Positions 19,080-28,230 are shown, numbered from the stretch's first letter. The stretch is 64,000 bases of DNA from Sinorhizobium sojae CCBAU 05684 (GCF_002288525.1 NZ_CP023067.1:1240001-1304000), one strand, 5' to 3'. Made by a program: numbers and translations. The notes: generated by a model from the sequence alone, not told the origin.

Positions 19080-20433
19080 TATTCTGGTTGTGGACGATGA
19101 GGAAGACATCCGTGAGATCGTCTCCGGCATTCTGTCGGACGAAGGCCATGAGACGCGGACGGCTTTCGACAGCGACAGTGCGCTTGCGGCGATCAACGAC
19201 CGGGTGCCGCGACTCGTTTTCCTGGACATCTGGATGCAGGGCAGCCGGCTCGATGGGTTGGCACTTCTCGACGAGATCAAGGGCCGCCATCCGGATCTGC
19301 CGGTGGTAATGATTTCCGGCCATGGCAACATCGAAACCGCTGTTTCGGCGATCAAACGTGGCGCCTATGACTTCATCGAGAAGCCCTTCAAGGCGGACCG
19401 CCTGATTCTGATTGCGGAGCGTGCGCTCGAGAATTCCAAGCTCAAGCGCGAAGTTTCCGAACTGAAGAAGCGGTCCGGCGATCCGGTGGAGCTGATCGGC
19501 ACCTCGGTGGCGGTTTCCCAATTGCGCCAGACGATCGAAAAGGTGGCGCCCACCAACAGCCGCATCATGATCCTTGGGCCCTCCGGCTCAGGCAAGGAAC
19601 TGGTGGCGCGGATGATCCACCGCAAGTCGACGCGTGCCGGCGGGCCCTTCGTGGCGCTGAATGCCGGCGCGATCACGCCGGACAGGATGGAGACCGCCCT
19701 CTTCGGCACGGAAGGGACGGCCGGTCAGCCGCGCCGGACCGGTGCTCTCGAGGAGGCGCATGGCGGCATTCTCTATCTGGACGAAATCGGCGAGATGCCA
19801 CGGGAGACGCAGAACAAGATCCTGCGCGTCCTCGTCGATCAGCAGTTCGAGCGGGTCGGCGGCTCCAAGCGCGTCAAGGTGGACGTGCGCATCATTTCAT
19901 CCACCGCCTATAATCTCGAGAACATGATCGCCGAGGGCCTTTTCCGCGAGGATCTGTACCACCGCCTTGCCGTCATTCCTGTGCGCGTTCCGGCGCTGGC
20001 CGAGCGTCGCGAGGACATACCGTTCCTAGTCGACATGTTCATGCGCCAGGTGAGCGAGCAAGCCGGTATCCGGCCGCGCAAGATCGGCGAAGATGCGCTT
20101 GCCGTACTGCAGGCGCATGATTGGCCGGGCAATATCCGGCAATTGCGAAACAATATCGAGCGTCTGATGATCCTCGCCCGCAGCGACGGACCGGAGACGC
20201 CGATCACGGCAGACATGCTGCCGAACGAAGTGGGCGATACGCTTCCGAAGATTTCCGCCCAGGGCGATCAGCACATCATGACCCTGCCGTTGCGCGAGGC
20301 TCGCGAAATGTTCGAGCGCGATTACCTGATTGCCCAGATCAATCGATTCGGCGGAAACATCTCGCGCACCGCCGAGTTTGTCGGCATGGAGCGCTCGGCG
20401 TTGCACCGCAAGCTGAAGTCCCTGGGCGTCTGA
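19069..20433 (+). CDS. ntrX: Response regulator NtrX, NtrC-family without the sigma54 GAFTGA loop
   Basis: 454 aa. Receiver with D53 (FLDIWMQGS) and KPFKADR, AAA+ domain with Walker A GPSGSGKE and Walker B ILYLDEIGEM, and a C-terminal Fis helix-turn-helix (NISRTAEFVGMERSALHRKL). Where NtrC has [13 protein letters not shown] this protein reads LFGTEGTAGQPRR (about 211-223), so the sigma54-contact loop is missing. It probably acts as a sigma70-type regulator or repressor. It overlaps ntrY by 11 bp. Confidence 0.95.
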   Translation: MAADILVVDDEEDIREIVSGILSDEGHETRTAFDSDSALAAINDRVPRLVFLDIWMQGSRLDGLALLDEIKGRHPDLPVVMISGHGNIETAVSAIKRGAYDFIEKPFKADRLILIAERALENSKLKREVSELKKRSGDPVELIGTSVAVSQLRQTIEKVAPTNSRIMILGPSGSGKELVARMIHRKSTRAGGPFVALNAGAITPDRMETALFGTEGTAGQPRRTGALEEAHGGILYLDEIGEMPRETQNKILRVLVDQQFERVGGSKRVKVDVRIISSTAYNLENMIAEGLFREDLYHRLAVIPVRVPALAERREDIPFLVDMFMRQVSEQAGIRPRKIGEDALAVLQAHDWPGNIRQLRNNIERLMILARSDGPETPITADMLPNEVGDTLPKISAQGDQHIMTLPLREAREMFERDYLIAQINRFGGNISRTAEFVGMERSALHRKLKSLGV

Positions 20434-20502
20434 TCCCGAAGTAGAACGGAGTAGCACCGTTCCCTCGTGCGGTAGGTGCTAAGGGGGCATTCTTGCGCGC
20501 GC

Positions 20503-20606
20503 TGCAGCGCCGCGCGTCTGTGAACGCGCAAAGATCGCTGTAGCACTTTGAATTGCTGCATGTCTTTATCCTTAAACCGAGGTCGATTAAGGGAGACATG
20601 CAGTAG
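20503..20606. repeat. Rhizobial intergenic palindromic repeat, full-length copy
   Basis: 104 bp in the 206-bp ntrX-trkA gap. It starts CTGCAGCGCCGCGCGTCTGT, has internal self-complementary parts (GCGCGTCT...ACGCGC, CTGCATGT...ACATGCAG) and ends AGGGAGACATGCAGTAG. A shortened copy lies at 55870-55928 and a 24-bp 5'-end copy in inverted orientation at 31650-31673. The element resembles an abundant Sinorhizobium intergenic repeat. The hairpin may also form at the 3' end of the ntrX mRNA. Confidence 0.8.
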
Positions 20607-20639
20607 GGCTCGCGGCCGATCCCGGATGAAGGAACAAGG

Positions 20640-22016
20640 ATGAAGGTAATCATTTGCGGGGCAGGGCAGGTCGGCTTCGGCATCGCCGAGCGACTCTCGC
20701 AGGAAGACAACGACGTCTCGGTGATCGATACGTCGGCCGAGCTCATCGCCCATATCACCGAAACGCTCGACGTGCGCGGCTATGTCGGGCATGGCGCGCA
20801 TCCGGACGTGCTGGCGCGGGCCGGTGCCGACCAGGCGGACATGATCATTGCCGTGACGCTCTACGACGAGGTGAATATCGTCGCCTGCGAAGTGGCGCAT
20901 GCGATCTTCAACGTGCCGACGAAGGTTGCCCGCATCCGCGCCCAGAGCTATCTCGCGCCGGAGTATTCGGATCTCTTTTCGCGCGAAAACGTGCCGATCG
21001 ACGTCTCGATTTCGCCGGAGATCGAAGTCGGGCGTCTCGTCTTGCGCCGCATCTCTTTTCCCGGCGCGACCGATGTGGTGCGCTTTGCCGAGGATCGCAT
21101 CGCGATGATCGCGATCGAATGCATGGAGGATTGTCCGGTCGTCGACACGCCGTTGCAGCAATTGAGCCAGCTTTTCCCGGACCTCATGGCGACCGTCACC
21201 GGCATCTTCCGAGACGGCGAGCTGATCATTCCGCATTCGTCCGAGCAATTGCAGACCGGCGATCTCGCCTATGTCATTTGTGACCGCGACCACACCCGCC
21301 GCACGCTTGCGCTTTTCGGCCATGAGGAGCAGGAGGCGCGGCGGATCGTCATCCTCGGCGGCGGCAATATCGGCTATTTCGTTGCCCGCACGATCGAGGA
21401 GCAGCAACCGCGCATGAGGGTCAAGCTCATCGAGAGTGACCGCAACCGCGCCGTGCTCATTGCCGATAAGCTGAACAACACGGTTGTCCTGCAAGGCTCG
21501 GCGATGGACCAGCGAATCCTGACGCAGGCGGATGTCCAGGATGCCGATCTCGTGGTGGCGCTCACCAATAGCGACCAGATCAACATTCTCGGCAGCATGA
21601 TGGCGAAGCGCCTCGGGGCGAAGTCCACCCTCGTGCTGATCAACGAGCCGGCCTATCAGGGTTTCTCCACCGCGGCCGGCGTCGACGCCTATATCAATCC
21701 GCGTGCGGTGACGATCTCCCGCGTCTTGCAGCATGTGCGCAAGGGCCGCATCCGCTCGGTATATGCCGTGCAAAACGGCATGGCGGAGGTGATCGAGGCG
21801 GAGGCGCTGGAGACCTCGCCGCTCGTCGGCAGAGCCCTGCGCGAGCTTGAATTGCCGGACGGCATCCGCATCGGCGCGCTCTATCGCGACAAGATGTTCA
21901 TACGGCCGGACGGAAGCACGCGGATCAAGGCGAAGGATCGTGTCGTCCTGCTTGCTGCGGCAAGCGCGGTGCGCGACGTCGAGCAGCTTTTCCGCGTGAG
22001 CATTCAGTATTTCTGA
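20640..22016 (+). CDS. trkA: Trk potassium uptake regulatory NAD-binding protein TrkA
   Basis: 458 aa cytoplasmic RCK protein gating Trk/Ktr potassium channels. There are two tandem RCK units, each with a Rossmann motif: CGAGQVGFGIAERL at the N-terminus and ILGGGNIGYFVARTI at about residue 238, each followed by a TrkA_C domain. Length matches the bacterial TrkA family. It lies directly after ntrYX, an arrangement conserved in Rhizobiales and suggesting a K+/nitrogen regulatory connection. Confidence 0.95.
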   Translation: MKVIICGAGQVGFGIAERLSQEDNDVSVIDTSAELIAHITETLDVRGYVGHGAHPDVLARAGADQADMIIAVTLYDEVNIVACEVAHAIFNVPTKVARIRAQSYLAPEYSDLFSRENVPIDVSISPEIEVGRLVLRRISFPGATDVVRFAEDRIAMIAIECMEDCPVVDTPLQQLSQLFPDLMATVTGIFRDGELIIPHSSEQLQTGDLAYVICDRDHTRRTLALFGHEEQEARRIVILGGGNIGYFVARTIEEQQPRMRVKLIESDRNRAVLIADKLNNTVVLQGSAMDQRILTQADVQDADLVVALTNSDQINILGSMMAKRLGAKSTLVLINEPAYQGFSTAAGVDAYINPRAVTISRVLQHVRKGRIRSVYAVQNGMAEVIEAEALETSPLVGRALRELELPDGIRIGALYRDKMFIRPDGSTRIKAKDRVVLLAAASAVRDVEQLFRVSIQYF

Positions 22017-22024
22017 GGTCGCCC

Positions 22025-22888
22025 ATGCCGAGAATTGCCTATGTCAATGGAGCCTATGTGCGCCACAGCGAGGCGACGGTCCATGTGGAGGATCGCGGCT
22101 ATCAGTTCGCTGATGGCGTCTACGAGGTCTGCGAGGTGCGGCATGGCTTCATCGTCGATCTTGGCCGCCATCTGGATCGGCTGGACCGGTCGTTGAATGA
22201 GCTCCGCATTGCCTCGCCGATGAGCCGGGCGGCTCTGGTGCAGGTCCTTCGCGAGGTGCTGCGCCGGAACCGGGTGCGCAATGGGCTCTTTTATCTGCAG
22301 GTGACGCGGGGTGTCGCACGCAGGGACCACGTCTTTCCGGCAAAGGACACGCCGCCATCGATCGTCGTTACCGCCAAGCGGACGGATGCCGCCGCCATTG
22401 CCCGAAAGAATGCCGAGGGCATCTCCGCGATCACGGTGCCGGAAAACCGGTGGGACCGGGTCGACATCAAGACAGTAGGCCTCCTTCCCAATGTGCTTGC
22501 GCGTCAGCGGGCGAAGGAGCAGGGCGCGCAGGAGGCGATCTTTGTCGATGCCGACGGCACGGTCAAAGAGGGCGCGGCAACGAATGTTTGGATCGTCGAC
22601 GGCGACGGTATCCTCCGCACCCGACCGTCAGAACACGGAATCCTGCGCGGAATTACCCGGACCACCCTGCTGGACGTTGCGAGGATACTAGGTCTGAAGC
22701 TCGAAGAGCGGGCATTCTCGGTCGAGGAAATGTTCGCGGCGCGCGAAGTCTTCATCACCGCCGCTACGAGCATTTGCTTTCCTGTGGTCACGATCGATGG
22801 GACCAGCATCGGCAATGGCCGCCCGGGAAATATAGCACGGAATATACGTGACGCTTTTTTCGCCGTTGCGGAAAAGACATTGATTTGA
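22025..22888 (+). CDS. dat: D-amino-acid/branched-chain aminotransferase-like PLP enzyme (class IV)
   Basis: 287 aa fold-type IV aminotransferase. YVNGAYVRHSEATVHVEDRGYQ (start of domain, split here) leads to the PLP lysine in DIKTVGLLPNV (about K149) and to GAATNVWIVD and AATSICFPVVTIDG near the C-terminus. The ThrSer-containing phosphate loop fits D-alanine aminotransferase annotation. It begins 8 bp after trkA and ends 109 bp before hfq. D-amino acid specificity is by family resemblance. Confidence 0.88.
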   Translation: MPRIAYVNGAYVRHSEATVHVEDRGYQFADGVYEVCEVRHGFIVDLGRHLDRLDRSLNELRIASPMSRAALVQVLREVLRRNRVRNGLFYLQVTRGVARRDHVFPAKDTPPSIVVTAKRTDAAAIARKNAEGISAITVPENRWDRVDIKTVGLLPNVLARQRAKEQGAQEAIFVDADGTVKEGAATNVWIVDGDGILRTRPSEHGILRGITRTTLLDVARILGLKLEERAFSVEEMFAAREVFITAATSICFPVVTIDGTSIGNGRPGNIARNIRDAFFAVAEKTLI

Positions 22889-22997
22889 TACCAAACCTGA
22901 TGAGGTGTCGGGGAAGAGTACTGTGACGCCTCGAATCGCAGAAATTTGACAAAAAATGCACCGGTCTCAGGCCGGCAAATAAGAAAGAAGCGGCGCG

Positions 22998-23240
22998 ATG
23001 GCGGAACGTTCTCAGAACCTGCAGGATCTTTTTCTCAATACGGTCCGCAAGCAAAAGATTTCACTGACGATTTTCCTTATCAATGGCGTGAAGCTGACGG
23101 GCGTTGTGACGTCTTTTGACAATTTCTGCGTTCTCTTGCGCCGCGACGGTCATTCTCAGCTCGTCTACAAGCACGCAATCTCGACGATCATGCCCGGCCA
23201 GCCGCTGCAGATGTTCGAGAATGAGGAAGCCGCATCCTGA
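22998..23240 (+). CDS. hfq: RNA chaperone Hfq
   Basis: 80 aa Sm-like protein. Sm1 motif [20 protein letters not shown] and Sm2 motif [10 protein letters not shown] are complete, including Q8-type and YKH residues for poly-A/poly-U sites. It mediates small-RNA/mRNA pairing. Its ribosome site is AAAGAAG. TTGACA at 22946-22951 may be part of its promoter but no good -10 was found. hflX follows with an uncertain start in the same direction. Confidence 0.98.
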
Positions 23241-23318
23241 CGGGGCGTAAGGAACATTACCAAGCGTGAGTCCAAATCGTCGTCGATCATCCCGGAGCAG
23301 GAAAAGCGCCGCGATGAC

Positions 23319-24644
23319 ATGCGCGCGGTCGTCGTCGTTCCCGTCCTGAAGAAATCGGGAAAAGGTGCGGGCGAAGCGCCGTCGATCACGACGACCCGTT
23401 CCGATGAAAGCCGTTTGGAGGAAGCAACAGGGCTTGCGCTTGCGATCGATCTCAAGGTCGTCCACGGCACCATCGTTCCCGTCGCCCAGCCGAAACCCGG
23501 CACGCTGCTCGGCAGCGGCAAGATTGAGGAAATCGGCCATTTCCTGAACGACAAGGATGCGGGTCTCGTCATCGTCGATCACCCGTTGACGCCGGTGCAG
23601 CAGCGCAACCTGGAAAAGGAGTGGAACGCCAAGGTCATAGACCGCACGGGACTTATCCTCGAGATCTTCGGACGACGCGCCTCCACCAAGGAGGGAACGC
23701 TCCAGGTCGATCTTGCCCATCTCAACTATCAGAAGGGTCGCCTCGTCCGAAGCTGGACCCACCTGGAGCGCCAGCGCGGCGGTGCGGGCTTCATGGGCGG
23801 CCCAGGTGAAACCCAGATCGAGGCGGACCGCCGCCTGCTGCAGGAAAGAATCGTGCGTCTCGAACGCGAGCTGGAGCAGGTGCGGCGCACGCGCCAGCTT
23901 CACCGTTCCAAGCGCAAGAAGGTGCCGCATCCGATCGTGGCGCTGGTCGGCTACACGAATGCCGGCAAGTCGACGCTTTTCAACCGGATGACAGGGGCGG
24001 GAGTTCTTGCCGAAGACATGCTTTTCGCGACGCTCGACCCGACGCTCCGGCGGCTGAAGCTGCCGCGCGGGCGCATGGTCATTCTGTCGGACACCGTCGG
24101 TTTTATCTCCGATCTGCCGACGCACCTTGTCGCGGCCTTCCGCGCGACGCTGGAGGAAGTGCTCGAAGCCGACCTCATCCTGCATGTGCGTGATCTCTCC
24201 GACCCGGACAATCAGGCGCAGTCGAGCGATGTGCTGCGCATCCTTGCCGATCTCGGCATCGATGAGAAGGAGAGGGCCGAACGCATCGTCGAGGTCTGGA
24301 ACAAGATCGACAAGCTCGATCCTGAGATGCGCGAGGCGCTGGTGAAAAAGGCGGCGAGCACGGGCAACACCGTCGCCGTATCCGCGATCACCGGCGAGGG
24401 GGTGGATGAACTGCTTGCCGAAATCGGCCGGCGCCTTTCCGGCGTCATGACCGAATGCACTGTCGCGCTCGGCCTCGACCAATTGCAAATGCTGCCCTGG
24501 ATTTACGAGCACACCATCGTCGACGGCCGGGAGGACCTCGAAGATGGGCGCGTCAGTCTGGACCTGCGCCTGACGGAAGGCGAGGCGGCCGAACTTGAAA
24601 GAAAGCTCGGCAACGGACCGAAACAGGTCGACGAGGACTGGTAA
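23319..24644 (+). CDS. hflX: Ribosome-associated GTPase HflX
   Basis: 441 aa from the ATG at 23319. HflX N-domain with GGPGETQIEADRR helical linker, then G1 GYTNAGKSTLFN, G3 DTVGFISDLP and G4 NKID. It splits stalled ribosomes. The frame remains open upstream back to the hfq stop, with no ATG/GTG/TTG; an ATT at 23256 just after TAAGGA would add 21 charged residues (ITKRESKSSS...). The ATG at 23319 lacks a clear Shine-Dalgarno, so the true start is unsettled. hfq-hflX is a conserved pair. Confidence 0.94.
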   Translation: MRAVVVVPVLKKSGKGAGEAPSITTTRSDESRLEEATGLALAIDLKVVHGTIVPVAQPKPGTLLGSGKIEEIGHFLNDKDAGLVIVDHPLTPVQQRNLEKEWNAKVIDRTGLILEIFGRRASTKEGTLQVDLAHLNYQKGRLVRSWTHLERQRGGAGFMGGPGETQIEADRRLLQERIVRLERELEQVRRTRQLHRSKRKKVPHPIVALVGYTNAGKSTLFNRMTGAGVLAEDMLFATLDPTLRRLKLPRGRMVILSDTVGFISDLPTHLVAAFRATLEEVLEADLILHVRDLSDPDNQAQSSDVLRILADLGIDEKERAERIVEVWNKIDKLDPEMREALVKKAASTGNTVAVSAITGEGVDELLAEIGRRLSGVMTECTVALGLDQLQMLPWIYEHTIVDGREDLEDGRVSLDLRLTEGEAAELERKLGNGPKQVDEDW

Positions 24645-24803
24645 CTCCGACGGATATTGTGCGCCGTGGCAAAGCGCGTCGCGCGAAGTGATGCCGCAAC
24701 ATCACAAGCGTGGCGCTACGCGGCAGCGGCAGGCAAGACCCTTTGGAACAGGCAAAAGCTACCGCCGTTGATGGGTATAACTTGGTGACCGAGCGGCATG
24801 CCG

Positions 24804-25637
24804 TTACGTCAACTGTCGCTCGATCGCCTTCGCCGCCTGCCAGAGTTCCTCCATGCGCTCGAGTGATGCGGCATCGAGCGATTCTCCGACCGCCTCCAAC
24901 TCCCGCTCGATATGGCCGAAGCGGCGCCGGAACTTGGTATTGGTGCCGCGCAGCGCCATTTCCGGATCGGTCCCGACATGGCGGCCGATGTTGACCAGGG
25001 CGAAGATGAGGTCGCCCAGTTCGTCCGCGACCTTCCCCCGGTCGCCGGCGTGAAGCGCTTGCCGCAGTTCGGCAACCTCCTCTTCGATCTTGTCGAGAAT
25101 TGGCTCGGGCTCAGACCAGTCGAAGCCGACTTTGGCGGCGCGTTCCTGCAGCTTCAGGGCTTCGACCAACGCCGGGAAGCTGCGCTGGATCGACCCGAGA
25201 TGACCGCTCCCTGCCTCCTCAGGCAGGCCGCGCCCTAGACGACGCCTCTGCCGGTCGGTCTTCTCCGCCTGCTTGATCTCCTCCCACTGCAGTTTGACCG
25301 CCTCGGGCGTATTGGCGCCGGAGCGGGCAAAGACATGCGGGTGGCGGCGGATCATCTTGCGGGTGACGGCTTCGACGACGTCGCCGAAGGCGAACTCGCC
25401 GGCCTCCTCCGCCATGCGCGCGTGGAAAACGACCTGGAGAAGCAGGTCTCCGAGCTCATCGCAGAGATCGTCCATGTCGTGGCGCTCTATCGCATCCGCA
25501 ACCTCGTAGGCTTCCTCGATCGTATAGGGTTTGATCGTCTCGAAAGTCTGCACGATGTCCCATGGGCAGCCGGTCTCCGGGTGGCGGAGAGCGGCCATGA
25601 TGTCGAGCAGAGTTTGAATGTCGCGGGAAGGTTCCAT
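24804..25637 (-). CDS. mazG: Nucleoside triphosphate pyrophosphohydrolase MazG
   Basis: 277 aa with two MazG domains. The N-terminal one has CPWDIVQTFETIKPYTIEEAYEV and the EExxE/ExxD metal motif DELGDLLLQVVFHA; the C-terminal one repeats this as EEEVAELRQAL and DELGDLIFALVNIGRH. It hydrolyses (d)NTPs and non-canonical nucleotides to monophosphates. Its ATG lies 4 bp after the stop of the deaminase gene, so the two are one transcription unit with a shared nucleotide theme. Confidence 0.95.
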   Translation of the reverse strand: MEPSRDIQTLLDIMAALRHPETGCPWDIVQTFETIKPYTIEEAYEVADAIERHDMDDLCDELGDLLLQVVFHARMAEEAGEFAFGDVVEAVTRKMIRRHPHVFARSGANTPEAVKLQWEEIKQAEKTDRQRRRLGRGLPEEAGSGHLGSIQRSFPALVEALKLQERAAKVGFDWSEPEPILDKIEEEVAELRQALHAGDRGKVADELGDLIFALVNIGRHVGTDPEMALRGTNTKFRRRFGHIERELEAVGESLDAASLERMEELWQAAKAIERQLT

Positions 25638-25641
25638 CGGA

Positions 25642-26250
25642 TCAGTTCAGCGGTAGGTCGTTGTTGTCCTTGCCCGCCTGGTAGGTTTCGGACAGGCGGT
25701 TGTAATGGGCGCGGATGCGGGCGTCCTGTGCGTCGAGCCGCTTCCTTGTGTCCGGATCGGAATCCTGCGCCAACTCGCTTGTAGAGGCCGAGGACCAAAA
25801 GGCATTCTTGCGGGCATAGCCGCCCGGCTCGAGCCGGAAAACCTCCTTCAAGATCTTCAGGTCGTGCGGAATGGCAAAGGCATCGCGCGAATCCTCATGG
25901 CTGAAGAAGTAGTAGAAGTTGTCGAAGCCGGACCAGGTGATGGCCGAGAGGCACATGGAGCACGGCTCGTGCGTCGACAGGAATATCAAGTCGCGCGTGT
26001 CGGGCTTCTCCGTCATCTCGTAGAAGCGCTTGAGGGTGTGCACCTCACCGTGCCACAGCGGGTTTTCGGTCTCGTTGTTGGTCTCCGCCACGACGAGCGA
26101 GAGGTCGGATTTACGCAGGATCGCGGCGCCGAACACCTTGTTGCCGGCCGCGACGCCCTTTTCGGTGAGCGGCAATATGTCCATCTCGATGACCGTCAGC
26201 AAGCGCTCGGCCAGTTCATGTCGCTTCACGGCTGCGTTCTCCCGTGTCAC
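25642..26250 (-). CDS. Nucleoside/cytidine-type deaminase
   Basis: 202 aa zinc deaminase of the cytidine deaminase-like superfamily. The catalytic HGE (H67, E69) and zinc ligands PCSMC (C97, C100) are intact, with a C-terminal extension rich in charged residues. The start is a GTG at 26250; a second GTG 24 bp downstream is possible, and no ATG occurs before residue 23. It is translationally close to mazG. The base specificity is not deducible; a guanine- or modified-base-directed role is equally possible. Confidence 0.85.
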   Translation of the reverse strand: MTRENAAVKRHELAERLLTVIEMDILPLTEKGVAAGNKVFGAAILRKSDLSLVVAETNNETENPLWHGEVHTLKRFYEMTEKPDTRDLIFLSTHEPCSMCLSAITWSGFDNFYYFFSHEDSRDAFAIPHDLKILKEVFRLEPGGYARKNAFWSSASTSELAQDSDPDTRKRLDAQDARIRAHYNRLSETYQAGKDNNDLPLN

Positions 26251-26442
26251 CCGCCGGCATTTAACTGAGGTCGAGGCCGTGGCGCAATGGCAGCCGGGGC
26301 TGCCGGAGATATTTGCTCAAAAAGATTGGCTGTCGAGCAAAACAATACGTGCCCGCAAAGCCATAGAAATTTCTGTTTCTTCAATTGTCGGCGCCTATGA
26401 GGGATATTCGCCGCAGCCTGTAGAAGGAGCCGTCCTCTCGTT

Positions 26443-27888
26443 ATGTCGCAGCAACTGTCCGTATTTCCGGCATTCTTTCGCGTCGCGCAGAAGCGCGTGG
26501 CGGTGTTCGGCAACGGCGACGAGGCCTTCGCGAAAGTGCGGTTGCTGCTGAATACAGAGGCGCAGATCGTTGTCTATGCGAATCATCCGGAGCCGGCCTT
26601 CGGGAGTTTCCTGTACGAGAAGGGCATAGAGACCGTTGGCGAGTCGTTTTCCGCCCATCAGGTGGAAGGCGCAGCGCTCGTCTTTGCCGCGACCGGTGAT
26701 GCCGCTGCCGACCGGGTGATCGTGACAGCTGCGCGGCAGCAGAGAATTCCGGCAAATGCCGTGGATCAGCCGGACTATTGCGACTTCCTGACGCCCGCCC
26801 TCGTCAACCGTGCTCCGGTCGCCGTTGCGATCGGCACCGAAGGGGCCGGGCCGGTTCTGGCGCAGATGATCCGCGCTCAGATCGACCAATTGCTGTCTCC
26901 GTCGCTCGGGCTTGTCGCGTCTCTGGCGTCGACCTATCGCGAAGCGGTCGATCGCCTCGTGCCGCGCGGCGTCGCGCGCCGGGTGTTCTGGCGGCGCTTC
27001 TTTTCGGGGCCTGTCTCCGATCACGTGGCTGCCGGCGATCTTGCTTCCGCCAGTCGCGAGGCCGCGCGCCTGTTGAATGCGGCCGGAGATGTGCCTGGCC
27101 ATGTCTGGCTGGTCGGCGCCGGTCCCGGTGCGGAGGATCTGCTGACGCTGAGAGCGCAGCGCGTCATGATGGAAGCGGACGCCATCGTATACGATGCGCT
27201 GGTTCCCCAGGCGATCGTCGACATGGGGCGCCGCGACGCCGAGCGGCTGTCCGTCGGCAAGCGCAAGGGTTGCCACACCAAATCGCAGGATGAAATCAAT
27301 CATCTGCTGGTGAAGCTCGCCGGCGATGGCAAGCGCGTGGTCCGGCTGAAATCCGGCGATCCGCTGATCTTCGGCCGCGCCGGGGAAGAGATGGCCGCCT
27401 TGCGCGAGGCGGGCATCAGCTACGAGATCGTGCCGGGTATCACCGCCGCCTTTGCCGCTGCGGCGGATTTCGAGTTGCCGCTGACGCTGCGCGGGGTCGC
27501 ATCCTCGCTGGTCTTCACTACGGGGCACGACCTTGCCGGCGACGTTCTGCCTGACTGGGCGCGGCTTGCTGTTTCCGGCGCGACGATTGCCGTCTATATG
27601 GGACGCACGGTGGCCGCTTCGGTGGCGGGCCGGCTGATGAAGGCGGGGCTTGCTCCGGAGACGACGGTGGCGGTGATCGAGAACGCCAGCCGCGCCGAGC
27701 GCCGGCTGTTGCACGGAACCCTGAGAGATCTTCCGGGTCTCGAGGACCGTACGGAGCTTGACGGCCCGGTGATGGTGATCATCGGCGACGCCGTCGCCGG
27801 CGCCAACTTCGCACGCTCGGAGCCCCTGGTTGCCGGCAGGCGCCAGGCTTTCGATGCGGCGAAGCGCGCAGAACAGATTGGGAATTGA
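26443..27888 (+). CDS. cysG: Siroheme synthase CysG (multifunctional)
   Basis: 481 aa. N-terminal precorrin-2 dehydrogenase/ferrochelatase part (1-215) with an NAD fold read as VFGNGDEAFAKVRLL, slightly divergent from the usual GGG; C-terminal uroporphyrinogen-III methyltransferase (about 222-470) with WLVGAGPGAEDLLTLRA, RLKSGDPLIFGRAGEE and VPGITAAFAAAA. It provides siroheme for the CysI reductase two genes downstream. A 10-bp palindrome AGAAATTTCT (26367-26376) lies in the upstream gap. GAAGGAG precedes the start region. Confidence 0.95.
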   Translation: MSQQLSVFPAFFRVAQKRVAVFGNGDEAFAKVRLLLNTEAQIVVYANHPEPAFGSFLYEKGIETVGESFSAHQVEGAALVFAATGDAAADRVIVTAARQQRIPANAVDQPDYCDFLTPALVNRAPVAVAIGTEGAGPVLAQMIRAQIDQLLSPSLGLVASLASTYREAVDRLVPRGVARRVFWRRFFSGPVSDHVAAGDLASASREAARLLNAAGDVPGHVWLVGAGPGAEDLLTLRAQRVMMEADAIVYDALVPQAIVDMGRRDAERLSVGKRKGCHTKSQDEINHLLVKLAGDGKRVVRLKSGDPLIFGRAGEEMAALREAGISYEIVPGITAAFAAAADFELPLTLRGVASSLVFTTGHDLAGDVLPDWARLAVSGATIAVYMGRTVAASVAGRLMKAGLAPETTVAVIENASRAERRLLHGTLRDLPGLEDRTELDGPVMVIIGDAVAGANFARSEPLVAGRRQAFDAAKRAEQIGN

Positions 27889-27898
27889 GGACGACGCG

Positions 27899-28216
27899 AT
27901 GGTAAACAAGGTTTTGACGGCGAATCGCTTGGGCGACGGCATATCCGTCTGGCTCGACGCTTCCGGCAATTGGGTTGAGTCGCTTCAGGACGCTTTCATC
28001 GCCCGCCATGCGGAGGCCGTCGCCGCGCTTGAGGCAACCGGCAAGCGTTCCTTCGATGCGAATGAGGTCGTCGACGTCAATGTCGTCGATGTCGAGGAGG
28101 TCGACGGCGTGCTCCGCCCGCTGCGCATGCGGGAGCGCATCCGCGCCGAGGGACCGTCGATTGCGTATGCGCCCGGATATAACGGGCTCGCCGGCCCCAA
28201 GATTGTTGCTGCCTGA
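27899..28216 (+). CDS. DUF2849-family protein associated with sulfite reductase
   Basis: 105 aa. The profile VLTANRLGDGISVWLDASG plus the acidic VVDVNVVDVEEVDGVL segment and the end YAPGYNGLAGP fit DUF2849, a small family consistently found between cysG and cysI in alphaproteobacteria. It starts 10 bp after cysG and ends 14 bp before cysI. No catalytic motif is visible; a cofactor-assembly or regulatory role in sulfite reduction is inference from context. Confidence 0.85.
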   Translation: MVNKVLTANRLGDGISVWLDASGNWVESLQDAFIARHAEAVAALEATGKRSFDANEVVDVNVVDVEEVDGVLRPLRMRERIRAEGPSIAYAPGYNGLAGPKIVAA

Positions 28217-28230
28217 GGACTCGATCATCC

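Noticed and set aside
16740-19355. 871-codon minus-strand open frame opposite ntrY
   Set aside because: Antisense shadow of ntrY, whose motifs on the plus strand are complete.
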